Of a DNA stretch of 64,000 nucleotides, positions 8,579-17,703 are shown in pieces (position 1 is the stretch's first letter; the number at the start of each line of letters is the position of its first letter). Source of the stretch: Marinobacterium sedimentorum (GTDB taxonomy: Bacteria; Pseudomonadota; Gammaproteobacteria; Pseudomonadales; Balneatricaceae); contig NZ_JALDYX010000006.1 of the NCBI RefSeq assembly GCF_024267675.1, positions 124,001 to 188,000 on the forward strand, read 5' to 3'. Below the pieces are notes generated by a model. It saw only the letters and a list, made by a program, of their open reading frames with translations, was not told the origin of the DNA and did no database searches. Made by a program: the position numbers and the translations under genes.

Positions 8579-9574
8579 ATGCATAGGTACAGGGGCATAC
8601 TCGGGTGGCGTGCGCTGCTGCTGATGATGGTCGTGGCGACTACAGCAACTGCGTCGGATGGTACTGGGCTCAATAGCACGCGGGTCTATGAGTTACCGTC
8701 GGGCTCCCGGCCCCACGATGTGGCGTCGGCGCCGGATGGCAAGGTCTGGTATACCGGCCAGCGCCGCGGCGTGCTCGGGATTCTGGAGCCGGAAACCGGG
8801 GTGGTGCGCGAGGTGCCTCTGGGGAGTGGTTCGGCCCCCCACGGCGTTATTGCGGGGCCGGATGGGGCCGCCTGGATCACCGATGGCGGTCTGAATGCCA
8901 TTGTTCGTTTCGATCCGGCGTCCGAACGGGTCACTCTGTTCCCGCTGCCGCCGGCGTGGCCCCAGGCGAATTTGAATACCGCGGCTTTCGATAGCGACGG
9001 TCTGCTCTGGTTTACCGGGCAGAACGGGATCTACGGCCGCCTGGATCCGGCCAGCGGTGCAATGCAAGTCTGGGACGCCCCCCGGGGGCCTGGGCCCTAT
9101 GGCATTGCGGCAACGCCCTCCGGCGAAATCTACTACGCTTCTCTGGCCGCCAGCCATATTGCCCGCATTGATCGCAATACAGGTGCTGCGACCCTGATCG
9201 AGCCGCCGCGGGCGGGGCAGGGCGCGCGCAGGGTCTGGTCGGACAGCGTCGGCCGTATCTGGGTAGCTGAGTGGAATTCGGGCTTCCTCAGCCGGTTCGA
9301 TCCGGGCGGTGATTCCGGTAATGGCCGCTGGAGCAGCTGGAGACTGCCGGGCGAGGCGCCACGGGCCTATGCCGTCTATGTGGATGAGCGCGACATCATC
9401 TGGGTCAGCGATTTTGGCGCCAACGCCGTGCTGAGTTTCGACCCGCAAACGGAAACCTTTGCTTCTTATCCCGGCAGCGCCCCCGGCGCCATGGTGCGGC
9501 AGATTCTCGGCCGTGCAGGCGAGGTCTGGTTGCCGGAATCCGGTCTGGACCGGCTAGTACGGATTAGGCCTTGA
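8579..9574 (+). CDS. Vgb-like (streptogramin lyase family) beta-propeller, exported
   Basis: A 331-aa precursor with a signal peptide (LLLMMVVATTATA). It has repeated beta-propeller blades built on PxxPHDVASAPDGKVWYT, PHGVIAGPDGAAWITD and PYGIAATPSGEIYYAS. This is the fold of virginiamycin B lyase and related NHL/SMP-30-like propellers. Environmental members are usually not antibiotic lyases, so a resistance role should not be assumed. The ATG at 8579 has GGAGG upstream; a TTG four codons earlier is less likely. It appears to be a single-gene unit. Confidence 0.8.
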   Translation: MHRYRGILGWRALLLMMVVATTATASDGTGLNSTRVYELPSGSRPHDVASAPDGKVWYTGQRRGVLGILEPETGVVREVPLGSGSAPHGVIAGPDGAAWITDGGLNAIVRFDPASERVTLFPLPPAWPQANLNTAAFDSDGLLWFTGQNGIYGRLDPASGAMQVWDAPRGPGPYGIAATPSGEIYYASLAASHIARIDRNTGAATLIEPPRAGQGARRVWSDSVGRIWVAEWNSGFLSRFDPGGDSGNGRWSSWRLPGEAPRAYAVYVDERDIIWVSDFGANAVLSFDPQTETFASYPGSAPGAMVRQILGRAGEVWLPESGLDRLVRIRP

Positions 9575-9661
9575 GAAACACTGTCCCGTTACGCCCTAAT
9601 CCTGTTCGTTAACCTGAGTCAGCATTGCAAGACTGTGTTGTGGCAATTTGGTACGCTAGCC

Positions 9662-9673
9662 AGGTTTAAACCA
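9662..9673. promoter_or_regulatory. GntR operator-like palindrome upstream of gntR1
   Basis: AGGTTTAAACCA differs at one base from the TGGTTTAAACCA palindrome present four times at 20386-20470. It lies 66 bp upstream of gntR1, consistent with autoregulation or cross-regulation by the paralogue. Confidence 0.7.
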
Positions 9674-9738
9674 TTGTTATCCGACGTATTACAGTAAGAA
9701 CTGCTGCCTTTGGGAGAACGTTTTTGGAGCTTGGAATC

Positions 9739-10461
9739 ATGGAAGCTGAGGCGACGCAAACATCGGCCAGCCTTGCTCGACAGGCGTTGCATCAGGCGCT
9801 CAGGGAGCAGCAGTGGCGGGCCGGTGAAAAGCTCCCGCCGGAACGGGAGCTCTGCGAGACTCTGGGGGTCAAGCGCATGTCGCTGCGCCAGGCATTGCTG
9901 GCGCTGGAGAACGAGGGGGCGATTTTCCGCATCGACCGCAAGGGCTGGTTTGTTGCCCAGCCCCGTTTTATCTATGACCCGCTTGGCCATGTCAGCTTTC
10001 AGCGTGCGGCCCGTGAACAGGGCGACGCCAGCTGGCAGGATCTGGAACAGGAGAGCATAGTCGCGGACGCCGCACAGGCGGCTGATTTCGCTCTTGATAT
10101 CGGGGTTCCGCTGCTGCGGGTGTTTGGCTGGGGGGCCTTTAATGGCCACCGCATTTTTGTCCATGATGTGCTGATCAACTGTCAGTTGGCCCCGGACTAC
10201 CCGGACAAGCTGGAGGGCCGCTCCTTTACCGAGGTGTGGGAGCAGGAGTTCAATATCACTCCGATGCTGGCCGATCTGCTGATCCGGCCCATCCGGCTGG
10301 AGGGCAGGGCCCAGCAGCTGCTGGGCTGCACCAATGGTGCGCCGGGTCTGTATATCAAGCGGACCAAGAGTGACGGCAAGGGGCGCATCATTCAGATTGA
10401 TCGCGAGTTCTGGCGCTTTGAGGCACTGGAGCTGCATTTTGCGGTAAAGGACGCCACCTGA
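9739..10461 (+). CDS. GntR-family regulator with UTRA-like effector domain (paralogue 1)
   Basis: This is a 240-aa regulator. The winged helix (about residues 14-75) contains EKLPPERELCETLGVKR-SLRQAL and LENEGAIFRIDRKGWFV, the GntR/HutC hallmark. The remainder is a UTRA-like ligand domain ending in IQIDREFWRFE. The ATG at 9739 has GGAG upstream and aligns with the start of its paralogue at 20510, which is nearly the same throughout and of equal length. It is convergent with the long minus-strand operon. The likely effector is the substrate of that operon. Confidence 0.88.
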   Translation: MEAEATQTSASLARQALHQALREQQWRAGEKLPPERELCETLGVKRMSLRQALLALENEGAIFRIDRKGWFVAQPRFIYDPLGHVSFQRAAREQGDASWQDLEQESIVADAAQAADFALDIGVPLLRVFGWGAFNGHRIFVHDVLINCQLAPDYPDKLEGRSFTEVWEQEFNITPMLADLLIRPIRLEGRAQQLLGCTNGAPGLYIKRTKSDGKGRIIQIDREFWRFEALELHFAVKDAT

Positions 10462-10500
10462 TACCGGTATGAACGGCGGCCTGGGGCTGCAAGGGGCCTT

Positions 10501-11721
10501 TCAGGCGGCCATAAAGCGCTTTACGTATTCCTGCCTTACCGCTATCCAATAGGGCGGATCGGCCTGCCACCACCAGAGGTTTTCCAGCGCAGCGTTTGAA
10601 TAGGTCGCATTGTAGGCTTCCCTTACCTCGGGCAACAGGTGATCCTCGGCACCGGCGACGCAGGAATTGTAGCCCGACTGGTTAGTCATCATTGCGCCCA
10701 CGTCGGGTTTTAGCAGGTGATTGATAAAGGCATAGGCCTGTCCCAGGTTGTCGGCGCCCGATGGAATCCCCACTGAGTCCAGCCAGGCGAGTCCGCCTTC
10801 CTTGGGCATTTGATAGCGATAGCGCCCTTTGCTCTGCTTGAACAGGGTGAGGCCCGGACCGTCCCAGGTCTGTCCGATAACACAAGATTCCTGCGCAAAG
10901 GCGGACAGTATTTCCGGGGTGCTGTGCCAGTAGGCGCGGATATTCTGCTTGCGGCGGATGGCAAAGGCTGTGGCCCTTTCCAGAATGTCTCGATATTTCT
11001 CCTCGCTGCGATAGGCATTATGCATGCGCTCAGAAGGCAATTCTGCGTTGTAATCCAGCGCCAGTCCCAGGGCGATCAGCGCCGAGCTGGGCCTGAGAGT
11101 GACGAGCCCAAGATTATCCGGGTGCCAGAGATCCAGATAGGACAGTTCCCCCTCAGGGTAGTTGCGCATCGAACTGTCGAAGGTGATGGCTTCCGTTCCC
11201 CAGGCAAAAGGCAGCAGGTAGCGCTTGCCCTGATGGGTGGCGCCGAGTTCAAGGGATGACGCCAGCATGCTCGGTACGAGGTTGTCGAGGTCAAGCCGGC
11301 TCTCGTTCAAGGGTTGCAGCAGCCCCAGGGGATAATAATGGCTGGCGTTGGTGACGGAGGGGAAGATGAGATCGAACCCCTTGCCCTCTGTTGTCCGTAG
11401 TCGGCTCAGCGCCTGGTCGTTATCGCCATAGGTCCGGAGGCGGACTTTGATGCCGGTTTTGTCTTCGAACGATCGAATCATGTCGGGCCAGATATAGTCG
11501 GGCCAGCTCAAGACGTTGAGCTCACCGGACGATGCCCGTGCTTTAGGGCTGATAATGGCCGGCGCCAGCCCACCCATGCAGGAAATAACCGATGTCGTGG
11601 CCATTCCTTTCAGAAATGTCCGTCGCGACAGCGGATGCTGTGGGCCCGGATCGTCGCTTGGGCCTTCAGCACTGCGGCTTGGGTTGTCTTCAGTGATGGC
11701 TGATTTTTTTTCGATCGTCAT
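10501..11721 (-). CDS. Tat-exported extracellular solute-binding protein (PotD/PotF-like)
   Basis: A 406-aa binding protein. The N-terminus carries a twin-arginine signal (SRRTFLKGM) with a hydrophobic segment to about residue 63. The mature part begins with GELNVLSWPDYIWPDMIRSF and includes KGFDLIFPS, typical of spermidine/putrescine-type binding proteins. No matching PotBC permease lies in the window, so it is an orphan or works with the Dpp-type permease upstream. It is the last gene of the minus-strand unit, 45 bp after the phosphate transporter. Confidence 0.8.
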   Translation of the reverse strand: MTIEKKSAITEDNPSRSAEGPSDDPGPQHPLSRRTFLKGMATTSVISCMGGLAPAIISPKARASSGELNVLSWPDYIWPDMIRSFEDKTGIKVRLRTYGDNDQALSRLRTTEGKGFDLIFPSVTNASHYYPLGLLQPLNESRLDLDNLVPSMLASSLELGATHQGKRYLLPFAWGTEAITFDSSMRNYPEGELSYLDLWHPDNLGLVTLRPSSALIALGLALDYNAELPSERMHNAYRSEEKYRDILERATAFAIRRKQNIRAYWHSTPEILSAFAQESCVIGQTWDGPGLTLFKQSKGRYRYQMPKEGGLAWLDSVGIPSGADNLGQAYAFINHLLKPDVGAMMTNQSGYNSCVAGAEDHLLPEVREAYNATYSNAALENLWWWQADPPYWIAVRQEYVKRFMAA

Positions 11722-11766
11722 GTTGATGACCTTGTTGAGTGTGCAGCCAGGGTCGGCGTGAGCGTT

Positions 11767-13242
11767 TCAGGACTCAAAGATCCGGTAGAGATGACTCAGC
11801 TTTTGTTGCAGGTCCTGATTGAAATACTTGTTAGCGGGAATATCAGGCTTTTGTTGCCAGGCAAGAGTCTGGACGGCAAGGGCTTCCTCCAGCTGCCAGC
11901 GGTACTCGAAGCGTTGTCCGGCGATGGCATTGAGGGCCTGCCACTGAGCCTGTGAAAACCACTGTCGATCGAGGTTGCCGATCTTGTGGGCGTTGAGAAA
12001 GAAGTCGCCCAGGTAGCTGAAGTGCAGCAGCGTTTGCCGTTTTTCATTGCTCAGGGACAGGCTGCGTTCCGCGCTTGTGACCAGCGTCTGGGCGGAGCTG
12101 TATTCAATATCCTGTAATGGCTGCAGCACTGAGGTGTTGAGGCCCTGGGCCTGGAGCTGATCCATGACCGCCTCGGAAATCACATAGCGTTGTGGCTTGG
12201 CAACACTCAGATGCAGCAGGTTCTGCAGCACGAAAAGACAGAGCGTGCAGATGAGGGCGGCAACCACGGGGGTCGCGACCCAGCCACAACCGATGCGCCC
12301 TACCAGGCGCCAGTTGACGGAATGACCGCCCTTGAGCAGCCCGATGCCGATCACCGCACCGACAATGGCCTGGGTGCTGCTGACGGGGACCAATGGAATG
12401 GAGGGCAATCCCCAGTTGATCAGCTGTCGCTCCAGGGTCTGGGAGGCAAACAAAAACAGTACCAGCGAGTGGGCCACGACGATAATCCAGGCCGAGACCG
12501 GGGACACCTGTAGCAGCTTGCAGCCGACCGTCAGCATGACGCCTTTGGAGTAGGTATAGACACCGACCGCAATGGCCAGGCTCCCCAGCAAAAAAAGCTG
12601 CTGGGTCGAGCTGACGCGCACACTGGATATATCCAGATCCTGAAACGGGGAGACCGCAATAAACACGCCCATGACATTGGCAATGTTGTTTGCGCCCAGA
12701 GTATAGGCGCCGAAGGCACCGGTCACTATTAACGCCAGGCGCGTCCAGCTGTCCTGGGTCAGCAGGTGGGGCTGAAACCGGCGCAGCCCGACCTCGACCG
12801 CTTTGGAGAGCAGGACGGCGAAGAGGCCGGCCAACAGCGGGCACAGCACCCAGGTGGCCAGAATTGTCAGCAGCGTATCGGTATCGGTGACCGAATCGGT
12901 AAAGAAATTCCAGCCGACGATGGCGCCCACGATGGCCTGGGTTGTCGAGGCCGTGAGCCCGATGCGCACCAGCATGAATACCGATAGCGCAGCCGCAAGG
13001 GCGGTGGCGAAAGCGCCGGCAATCTGGTTGATGCCACCGAGTGAGCCGAGGGTGCGGGCGGCGCCGGCGCCATCGATAACCGCGCCCAGTACCACGAATA
13101 CCGAGCAGATCAGGGCGGCGGTCGAGAAGCGCAGCATGCGTGAGCCGACCGCGGTGCCGAAGATATTGGCGGCATCGTTGGCGCCAAGAGACCAGCCAAG
13201 AAACAGGCCGCTGGAAATAAAAAAAACAAAGCTCAGGTCCAT
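11767..13242 (-). CDS. PiT-family inorganic phosphate transporter
   Basis: This 491-aa inner-membrane protein has the two inverted PiT repeats, with GANDAANIFGTAVGS near the N-terminus and GANNIANVMG in the middle, each followed by a VSSTQAIVGA-type motif. The family moves phosphate with H+ or Na+ and can run in either direction. The last 120 residues form a soluble extension beyond the membrane core. The DUF47 gene is 11 bp upstream, the usual PiT pairing. Its place in an ABC importer/phosphatase operon suggests export or control of phosphate released inside the cell. Confidence 0.93.
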   Translation of the reverse strand: MDLSFVFFISSGLFLGWSLGANDAANIFGTAVGSRMLRFSTAALICSVFVVLGAVIDGAGAARTLGSLGGINQIAGAFATALAAALSVFMLVRIGLTASTTQAIVGAIVGWNFFTDSVTDTDTLLTILATWVLCPLLAGLFAVLLSKAVEVGLRRFQPHLLTQDSWTRLALIVTGAFGAYTLGANNIANVMGVFIAVSPFQDLDISSVRVSSTQQLFLLGSLAIAVGVYTYSKGVMLTVGCKLLQVSPVSAWIIVVAHSLVLFLFASQTLERQLINWGLPSIPLVPVSSTQAIVGAVIGIGLLKGGHSVNWRLVGRIGCGWVATPVVAALICTLCLFVLQNLLHLSVAKPQRYVISEAVMDQLQAQGLNTSVLQPLQDIEYSSAQTLVTSAERSLSLSNEKRQTLLHFSYLGDFFLNAHKIGNLDRQWFSQAQWQALNAIAGQRFEYRWQLEEALAVQTLAWQQKPDIPANKYFNQDLQQKLSHLYRIFES

Positions 13243-13253
13243 GTTACAAAAAC

Positions 13254-13913
13254 CTAGATGCGACGCTTGATGGCATAGATCGAGAGGCGGTCGCTGATGT
13301 CTTCAGCGGTATTGGCGAGCTCGTCTATTCGCTCCACGAAATAGCGCAGGTGTACCTTGTGCGCTATATCCAGCTCGGAGTTGAAAATCCGCCTTAGCAG
13401 GGCGGTGCTGAGCTTGTCCGCTTCGGTTTCAAGCAGCTGGACCTTGCAGTTGTGGTCCCGCACCGCCTGAATGTCACGGAAGAAGGCCCGGGCGGAGGTG
13501 ATGAGCAGTTCGACGCACTCACACACGGTTTCCAGCAGGCGGCTCAGTTCTGGCAGGGTGGCTGCCGGGAACTGCGGGCGTTCGATATGAAACTTGAACA
13601 GGCCGGCTTCGAACAGGTTGATGAGCACATCGACATCTTCGAGCAGCGACATCACGTCGGCGCGCAGGTCTGGTATCAGGGTGTGGACATAGAGCTCGGT
13701 TTCGATTTCACGGCGCAGTTGATCGCTTTCACTCTCCAGCGCTTCAACCCGGGCCATCTTGTCCTCGAACTCGGCGCAGATGCCCTGGTGCATATAGAGC
13801 TGCATGGCTTGTCGGAACAGCAGGCCGGCAACGACGACCTTGTCGAAGAAGTCGTCGATATTGCGTTCGACCTTGCTGGTGCGGCTAAAAAGGCTGGGCA
13901 GTTTGAAGTTCAT
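13254..13913 (-). CDS. DUF47/TIGR00153 PhoU-like Pit accessory protein
   Basis: This 219-aa all-helical protein has the family pattern FDKVVVAGLLFRQAM, ESESDQLRREIETELY and LISLLEDVDVLINLFE-like helices, ending DISDRLSIYAIKRRI. These proteins resemble PhoU and accompany PiT transporters, probably as regulators. The ATG at 13913 (MNFKLPSLF) is chosen for the upstream AAGAGAC and the usual length; a longer upstream frame has no support. It lies directly before the transporter gene. Confidence 0.88.
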   Translation of the reverse strand: MNFKLPSLFSRTSKVERNIDDFFDKVVVAGLLFRQAMQLYMHQGICAEFEDKMARVEALESESDQLRREIETELYVHTLIPDLRADVMSLLEDVDVLINLFEAGLFKFHIERPQFPAATLPELSRLLETVCECVELLITSARAFFRDIQAVRDHNCKVQLLETEADKLSTALLRRIFNSELDIAHKVHLRYFVERIDELANTAEDISDRLSIYAIKRRI

Positions 13914-14023
13914 TATTGTCTCTTGTCCTGCGCAAGGGGTGTCGTTGCGGGGCCGGGTTCCTGAACCTGGCCCCGTCGCAACAGCCTTCGTATCCGGTGC
14001 TATTGCTCCGCTGGCTGAGGCTG

Positions 14024-14830
14024 TCAAATGCCGGATTCTGGCGGCTCCTGGGAGGGTTTGCCTTGCAGCACGGCCAGCGCCTGGCGGTGCAGCTGTGCCG
14101 TGGCGGATGCCACCAGACTGCCGTCCCAGTCAGAGCCGCCCACCGGTTGCCCATGCCAGTCGCTGATGCAGCCTCCGGCTTCCTCGATCACGGTGACCAT
14201 GGCCATGACGTCGTAGATCTTCAGGTCAGCCTCAACCAGCAGGTCTATATGACCGCTTGCCAGCAGGCCTGCCAGGTAACAGTCGCCCCCAAAACGACGC
14301 AGCTTCACCTGCCGAGCAAGCCGGTCGAAGCAGGCCAGTTGAGCGGGGTTGAAAGGGTCCGGTTCTGTGCAGTAGAGGATGGCGTCCGCCAGCTCGGTGA
14401 CCGAGGAGGTGTGGCAGGGCTGGTCGTTGTAATGGGTGCCGTGCCCGCGGCGCGCCACCCAGCGCTCACCGGAGATCGGGATGTCGATCATGCCGAGTAT
14501 TGGCAGGTCGGCGTGCTGCAGGCTGATGAGTGTGCCGAAGGTCGGCATGCCGGAAATAAAGCTCTTGGTGCCGTCGATGGGATCTATGACCCAGGTGAAG
14601 TCCCCGCCCTGCTGCACCTGTTCATGCTCTTCGCCAATGATGTTGTGGCTCGGGAAGTGCATCCGCAACATCTCCCGCAGCGCCGTTTCCGTTTCCCGGT
14701 CAGCGATGGTCACCGGGCTGGTGTCCGCCTTGTCCTGGATGGGGATGCGGGTACGGAAGTAGGGCTGGAGGATGCTTCGTGCACGGTCGGCCATCTTGTG
14801 GGCCAGTTCAAGGGGCAACATCTGGGTCAT
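14024..14830 (-). CDS. Inositol-monophosphatase-family phosphatase (HisN-like)
   Basis: A 268-aa Mg2+-dependent, Li+-sensitive type phosphatase. It shows the metal-binding motifs GEEHE (about residue 72), WVIDPIDGTKSFI (about 87-99) and the C-terminal loop DLKIYDVMAMVTVIEEAGG. Sequence is closest in style to histidinol-phosphate phosphatases, but the context is a transporter operon, not his genes. It probably removes phosphate from the imported compound. It lies 50 bp after the permease gene and 110 bp before DUF47 in the same direction. Confidence 0.88.
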   Translation of the reverse strand: MTQMLPLELAHKMADRARSILQPYFRTRIPIQDKADTSPVTIADRETETALREMLRMHFPSHNIIGEEHEQVQQGGDFTWVIDPIDGTKSFISGMPTFGTLISLQHADLPILGMIDIPISGERWVARRGHGTHYNDQPCHTSSVTELADAILYCTEPDPFNPAQLACFDRLARQVKLRRFGGDCYLAGLLASGHIDLLVEADLKIYDVMAMVTVIEEAGGCISDWHGQPVGGSDWDGSLVASATAQLHRQALAVLQGKPSQEPPESGI

Positions 14831-14880
14831 GGGTCGGTACTCTCGTTATTCTGTCATTCGATGAATCAGGGTCGTGTTGC

Positions 14881-15747
14881 TTAGCGGCTGGTGGGGTCCA
14901 GTTTGTCCCGTACCCAGTCGCCGAGAAGCGCGAACGCCAGGGTGGTAAGGAAAATCACCAGGGCGGGCAGGGTGGCGAGCCACCAGGCGGTCAGCAGGTA
15001 GTCCCGGCCGAAGCCGACCATATTGCCGAGGCTGGTCATCGGAGGCTGAATGCCCAGGCCCAGGAAGCTCAGCGAGGTTTCCAGCATGATGGTCTGCGGG
15101 AAATTCAGCGTCATGTTGACGATCAGTGCATTGGCGATATTGGGCAGGATATGGCGGCCATAGATACGCCAGGGCGAAGCCCCCAGGGTGCGTACGGCGA
15201 CGGCATAACCATGCTGGATCGATGACAGCGCCAGGCCACGGGTAATGCGGGCGTAACGCTCCCAGCCGAAAATGCCCATCAGCAGGATGAACAGCATCAG
15301 GCTGTTGCTGAAAAAGGCGACCACCGCCAGTGCCAGGATCATGAACGGGATCGATGCCTGGTAGTCGATGGCGATCATGACCAGATCATCCACCCAGCCG
15401 CGGAAATGGGCGGCGAAGAGTCCGACCAGGGTGCCGAACAGGGCCCCGATGAGGGTGCCGATCAGTGCCACCAGCAGGCTGACCTGAACCGAAATAACCA
15501 GCCGGCTCAGTACATCGCGGCCCAGGTGATCGGTGCCGAGCAGATGGCTCCAGCTGCCGTCTGCGAGCCAGACCGGTGGCTCCAGCCGGGCGCGCAGGTC
15601 GATCGACTGGTAATCGTAGGGCAGCCAGAGGTCGCCGGTGACCGCAACCAGTACCATCAGGGCCAGCCAGGCAACGGAGAGCCAGATCAGCAGTGGCAGG
15701 CGAAACCTGCGCCGGGGATAGACGTTTGTGTCTGTCAGTGTTGTCAT
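14881..15747 (-). CDS. ABC importer permease, DppC type
   Basis: This 288-aa inner-membrane permease has an N-terminal OppC_N region with one helix, then a five-helix BPD_transp_1 core. The EAA loop region shows ALSSIQHGYAVAVRTLGASPWRIYGRHILPN. The segment LLGTDHLGRDVLSRL is a DppC/OppC hallmark. It forms the channel with the DppB-type partner, whose gene ends 1 bp upstream. The substrate class of these permeases (peptides, opines, nickel, organic phosphates) cannot be read from sequence alone. Confidence 0.92.
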   Translation of the reverse strand: MTTLTDTNVYPRRRFRLPLLIWLSVAWLALMVLVAVTGDLWLPYDYQSIDLRARLEPPVWLADGSWSHLLGTDHLGRDVLSRLVISVQVSLLVALIGTLIGALFGTLVGLFAAHFRGWVDDLVMIAIDYQASIPFMILALAVVAFFSNSLMLFILLMGIFGWERYARITRGLALSSIQHGYAVAVRTLGASPWRIYGRHILPNIANALIVNMTLNFPQTIMLETSLSFLGLGIQPPMTSLGNMVGFGRDYLLTAWWLATLPALVIFLTTLAFALLGDWVRDKLDPTSR

Positions 15748-15748
15748 C

Positions 15749-16681
15749 TCAGTCTCCTGTTCTCAGGCTGCCGACGCGGGGGTCGAGCCAGCCATACAGC
15801 AAATCGATCACCAGGTTGGTGAGCACCATGGAGCAGGCGATCAGCATGACGATGATCTGCACCACCGCGAGGTCGCGGTTGGCCACCGAACTGACCAGCA
15901 GCCGCCCGAGGCCCGGCCAGGCAAAGAGGGTTTCGGTTACCACGCCGCCGGCGACCAGGGTGCCAACAAAGAACCCCACCACGGTGATGAGCGGTATCGC
16001 GGCATTGGGCAGTGCATGGCGGCAGACCGCCTGATGCCAGCGCAGGCCCTTGGCTCTGGCGGTACGCATATAGGGCTGGTGCAGCACCTCCAGCATCGCC
16101 GAGCGGGTGAAGCGTGCGAAAACGGCCGCTTCCGCCACGGTCATCGTCAGTACCGGCATCACCAGGTGCTGCCAGCTGCCGCTGCCGCTGGTCGGCAGCA
16201 GTTGCCAGGTCACCGAAAACAGCAGAATCAGGAAGATACCAAGCACGAAATTCGGCAGGCTGAAGCCCGCCACGGACACCAGCATGGTCAGGCGATCGAT
16301 CCAGCTGTTGCGGTGCAGTGCGGCATAAATGCCCGCCGGGATGCCGATCAGCAGCGTGCAGAGCCCGGTGATGCCCATCAGCTGCAGGGTTTTGGGCAGG
16401 CGTTCAAGTACCGCGGTGATAGCGTCGCGTTCCTCGAAGTAGGAGTAGCCGAAATCGCCCTGCAGGCAGTTGCCGAGGAACTGCAGATACTGCTGCCAAA
16501 TGGGCAGATTCAGCCCCCACTGCTGGCGAAAAGCATCCAGTGCACGGGGATCGGCATCCAGCCCCAGTACGTAGATCGCGGGGTCGCCGGACAGCCGCAG
16601 CACGACGAAGACGGTGGTCACGATCAGCAGCACCGTGAGCAGTGCCCGGGAGAATTTTTTGAGTATATAGAGCATGTTCAT
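15749..16681 (-). CDS. ABC importer permease, DppB type
   Basis: A 310-aa integral membrane permease starting with the DppB-typical hydrophobic helix (KFSRALLTVLLIVTTVFVVLR) and a periplasmic domain to about residue 95. Six helices are predicted, with an EAA-like loop MRTARAKGLRWHQAVCRHALPN. It overlaps the upstream ATPase gene by one base, implying coupled translation. It functions as a heterodimer with the DppC-type subunit. Confidence 0.92.
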   Translation of the reverse strand: MNMLYILKKFSRALLTVLLIVTTVFVVLRLSGDPAIYVLGLDADPRALDAFRQQWGLNLPIWQQYLQFLGNCLQGDFGYSYFEERDAITAVLERLPKTLQLMGITGLCTLLIGIPAGIYAALHRNSWIDRLTMLVSVAGFSLPNFVLGIFLILLFSVTWQLLPTSGSGSWQHLVMPVLTMTVAEAAVFARFTRSAMLEVLHQPYMRTARAKGLRWHQAVCRHALPNAAIPLITVVGFFVGTLVAGGVVTETLFAWPGLGRLLVSSVANRDLAVVQIIVMLIACSMVLTNLVIDLLYGWLDPRVGSLRTGD

Positions 16682-17703
16682 CAGGCCATTTCCTCGAGCG
16701 GGATCCGGGCTTCAAAGCAGGCGACTGCATGGTTCTTGCGATCCGACAGCAGTTCGGGTGACTGCTGGCGACAGCGCTCAGTGGCCTGGCGGCAGCGGGG
16801 GTGAAAGCGGCAACCGTGCGGCGGGTCGGCCGGGCTTGGCGGTTCGCCGACCAGGCTAATACGCTCGCGGGGGACGCCCGGCTCCACTTTGGGGATGGCC
16901 GAAATCAGTGCCTGGGTATAGGGGTGCCTGGGGGCGGAAAAGAGTTGATGGGCCGGCCCCATCTCCACCACCTGACCGAGGTACATCACTGCCACGCGGT
17001 CGCACAGATGACGCACGATCGACAGGTCATGGCTGATAAAGAGTAGTGTCAGTCCCATGTCGCGCCGCAGCTGTTGCAGCAGGTTGACGATCTGGGCCTG
17101 TATCGATACATCCAGTGCCGAGATCGGCTCGTCGCAGATCAGCAGTTCGGGCTTGAGGATCAATGCCCGTGCCAGTACGACGCGCTGGCGCTGACCGCCG
17201 CTGAGCTCGTGCGGGTACTTGCCCAGATGGCTGGATTGAAGACCCACACTGTGCAGCAGATCTTCTGCCAGCTGGCGCCGTTGGGCCCTGTCGTGCAGCT
17301 GGTGGATGATCAGCGGCTCTATCACCTGATCCAGCACCCTCATGCGAGGGTCCAGCGCCCCCAGCGGATCCTGGAAGACGTACTGCAATTTGCGGCGCAG
17401 CGGCTTCCAGGCGGCATCGGACAGGCCGGTCAGTTCCTGACCACGGTATTGCACTGAACCCTCGCAGGCCCGGGCCATGTTCAGCACCAGTTTTGCGGTG
17501 GTGGATTTGCCGCAGCCGCTTTCGCCGACCACACCAAAGGCTTCGCCGGCCTGAATATCGAAGCTGACGCCGTTGACGGCATGGATCAGGGAGCGCGGTC
17601 CAAACAGGACTGTGCGTGCCTTGCTCTTGAATGCACAGTGCAGGTTGCGAATCCTGAGCAGAGGCGTTGCCGGGGCCTCGGGAGTGACTATGCTGTTCAT
17701 CAT
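16681..17703 (-). CDS. ABC importer ATPase, DppF type
   Basis: A 340-aa cytoplasmic ATPase. Walker A is GESGCGKSTT, the signature is LSGGQRQR, Walker B is LLICDEPISALD, and a conserved SHD switch follows. The C-terminal oligopeptide-type domain has the GCRFHPRC cysteine motif, which in relatives can bind an FeS cluster. It pairs with the DppD-type ATPase, whose gene overlaps by 4 bp. Confidence 0.93.
   Translation of the reverse strand: MMNSIVTPEAPATPLLRIRNLHCAFKSKARTVLFGPRSLIHAVNGVSFDIQAGEAFGVVGESGCGKSTTAKLVLNMARACEGSVQYRGQELTGLSDAAWKPLRRKLQYVFQDPLGALDPRMRVLDQVIEPLIIHQLHDRAQRRQLAEDLLHSVGLQSSHLGKYPHELSGGQRQRVVLARALILKPELLICDEPISALDVSIQAQIVNLLQQLRRDMGLTLLFISHDLSIVRHLCDRVAVMYLGQVVEMGPAHQLFSAPRHPYTQALISAIPKVEPGVPRERISLVGEPPSPADPPHGCRFHPRCRQATERCRQQSPELLSDRKNHAVACFEARIPLEEMA

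Noticed and set aside
8579..9574. Streptogramin resistance gene (vgb)
   Set aside because: Fold and repeats fit the family, but it has a signal peptide and environmental context; such propellers are mostly not lyases.
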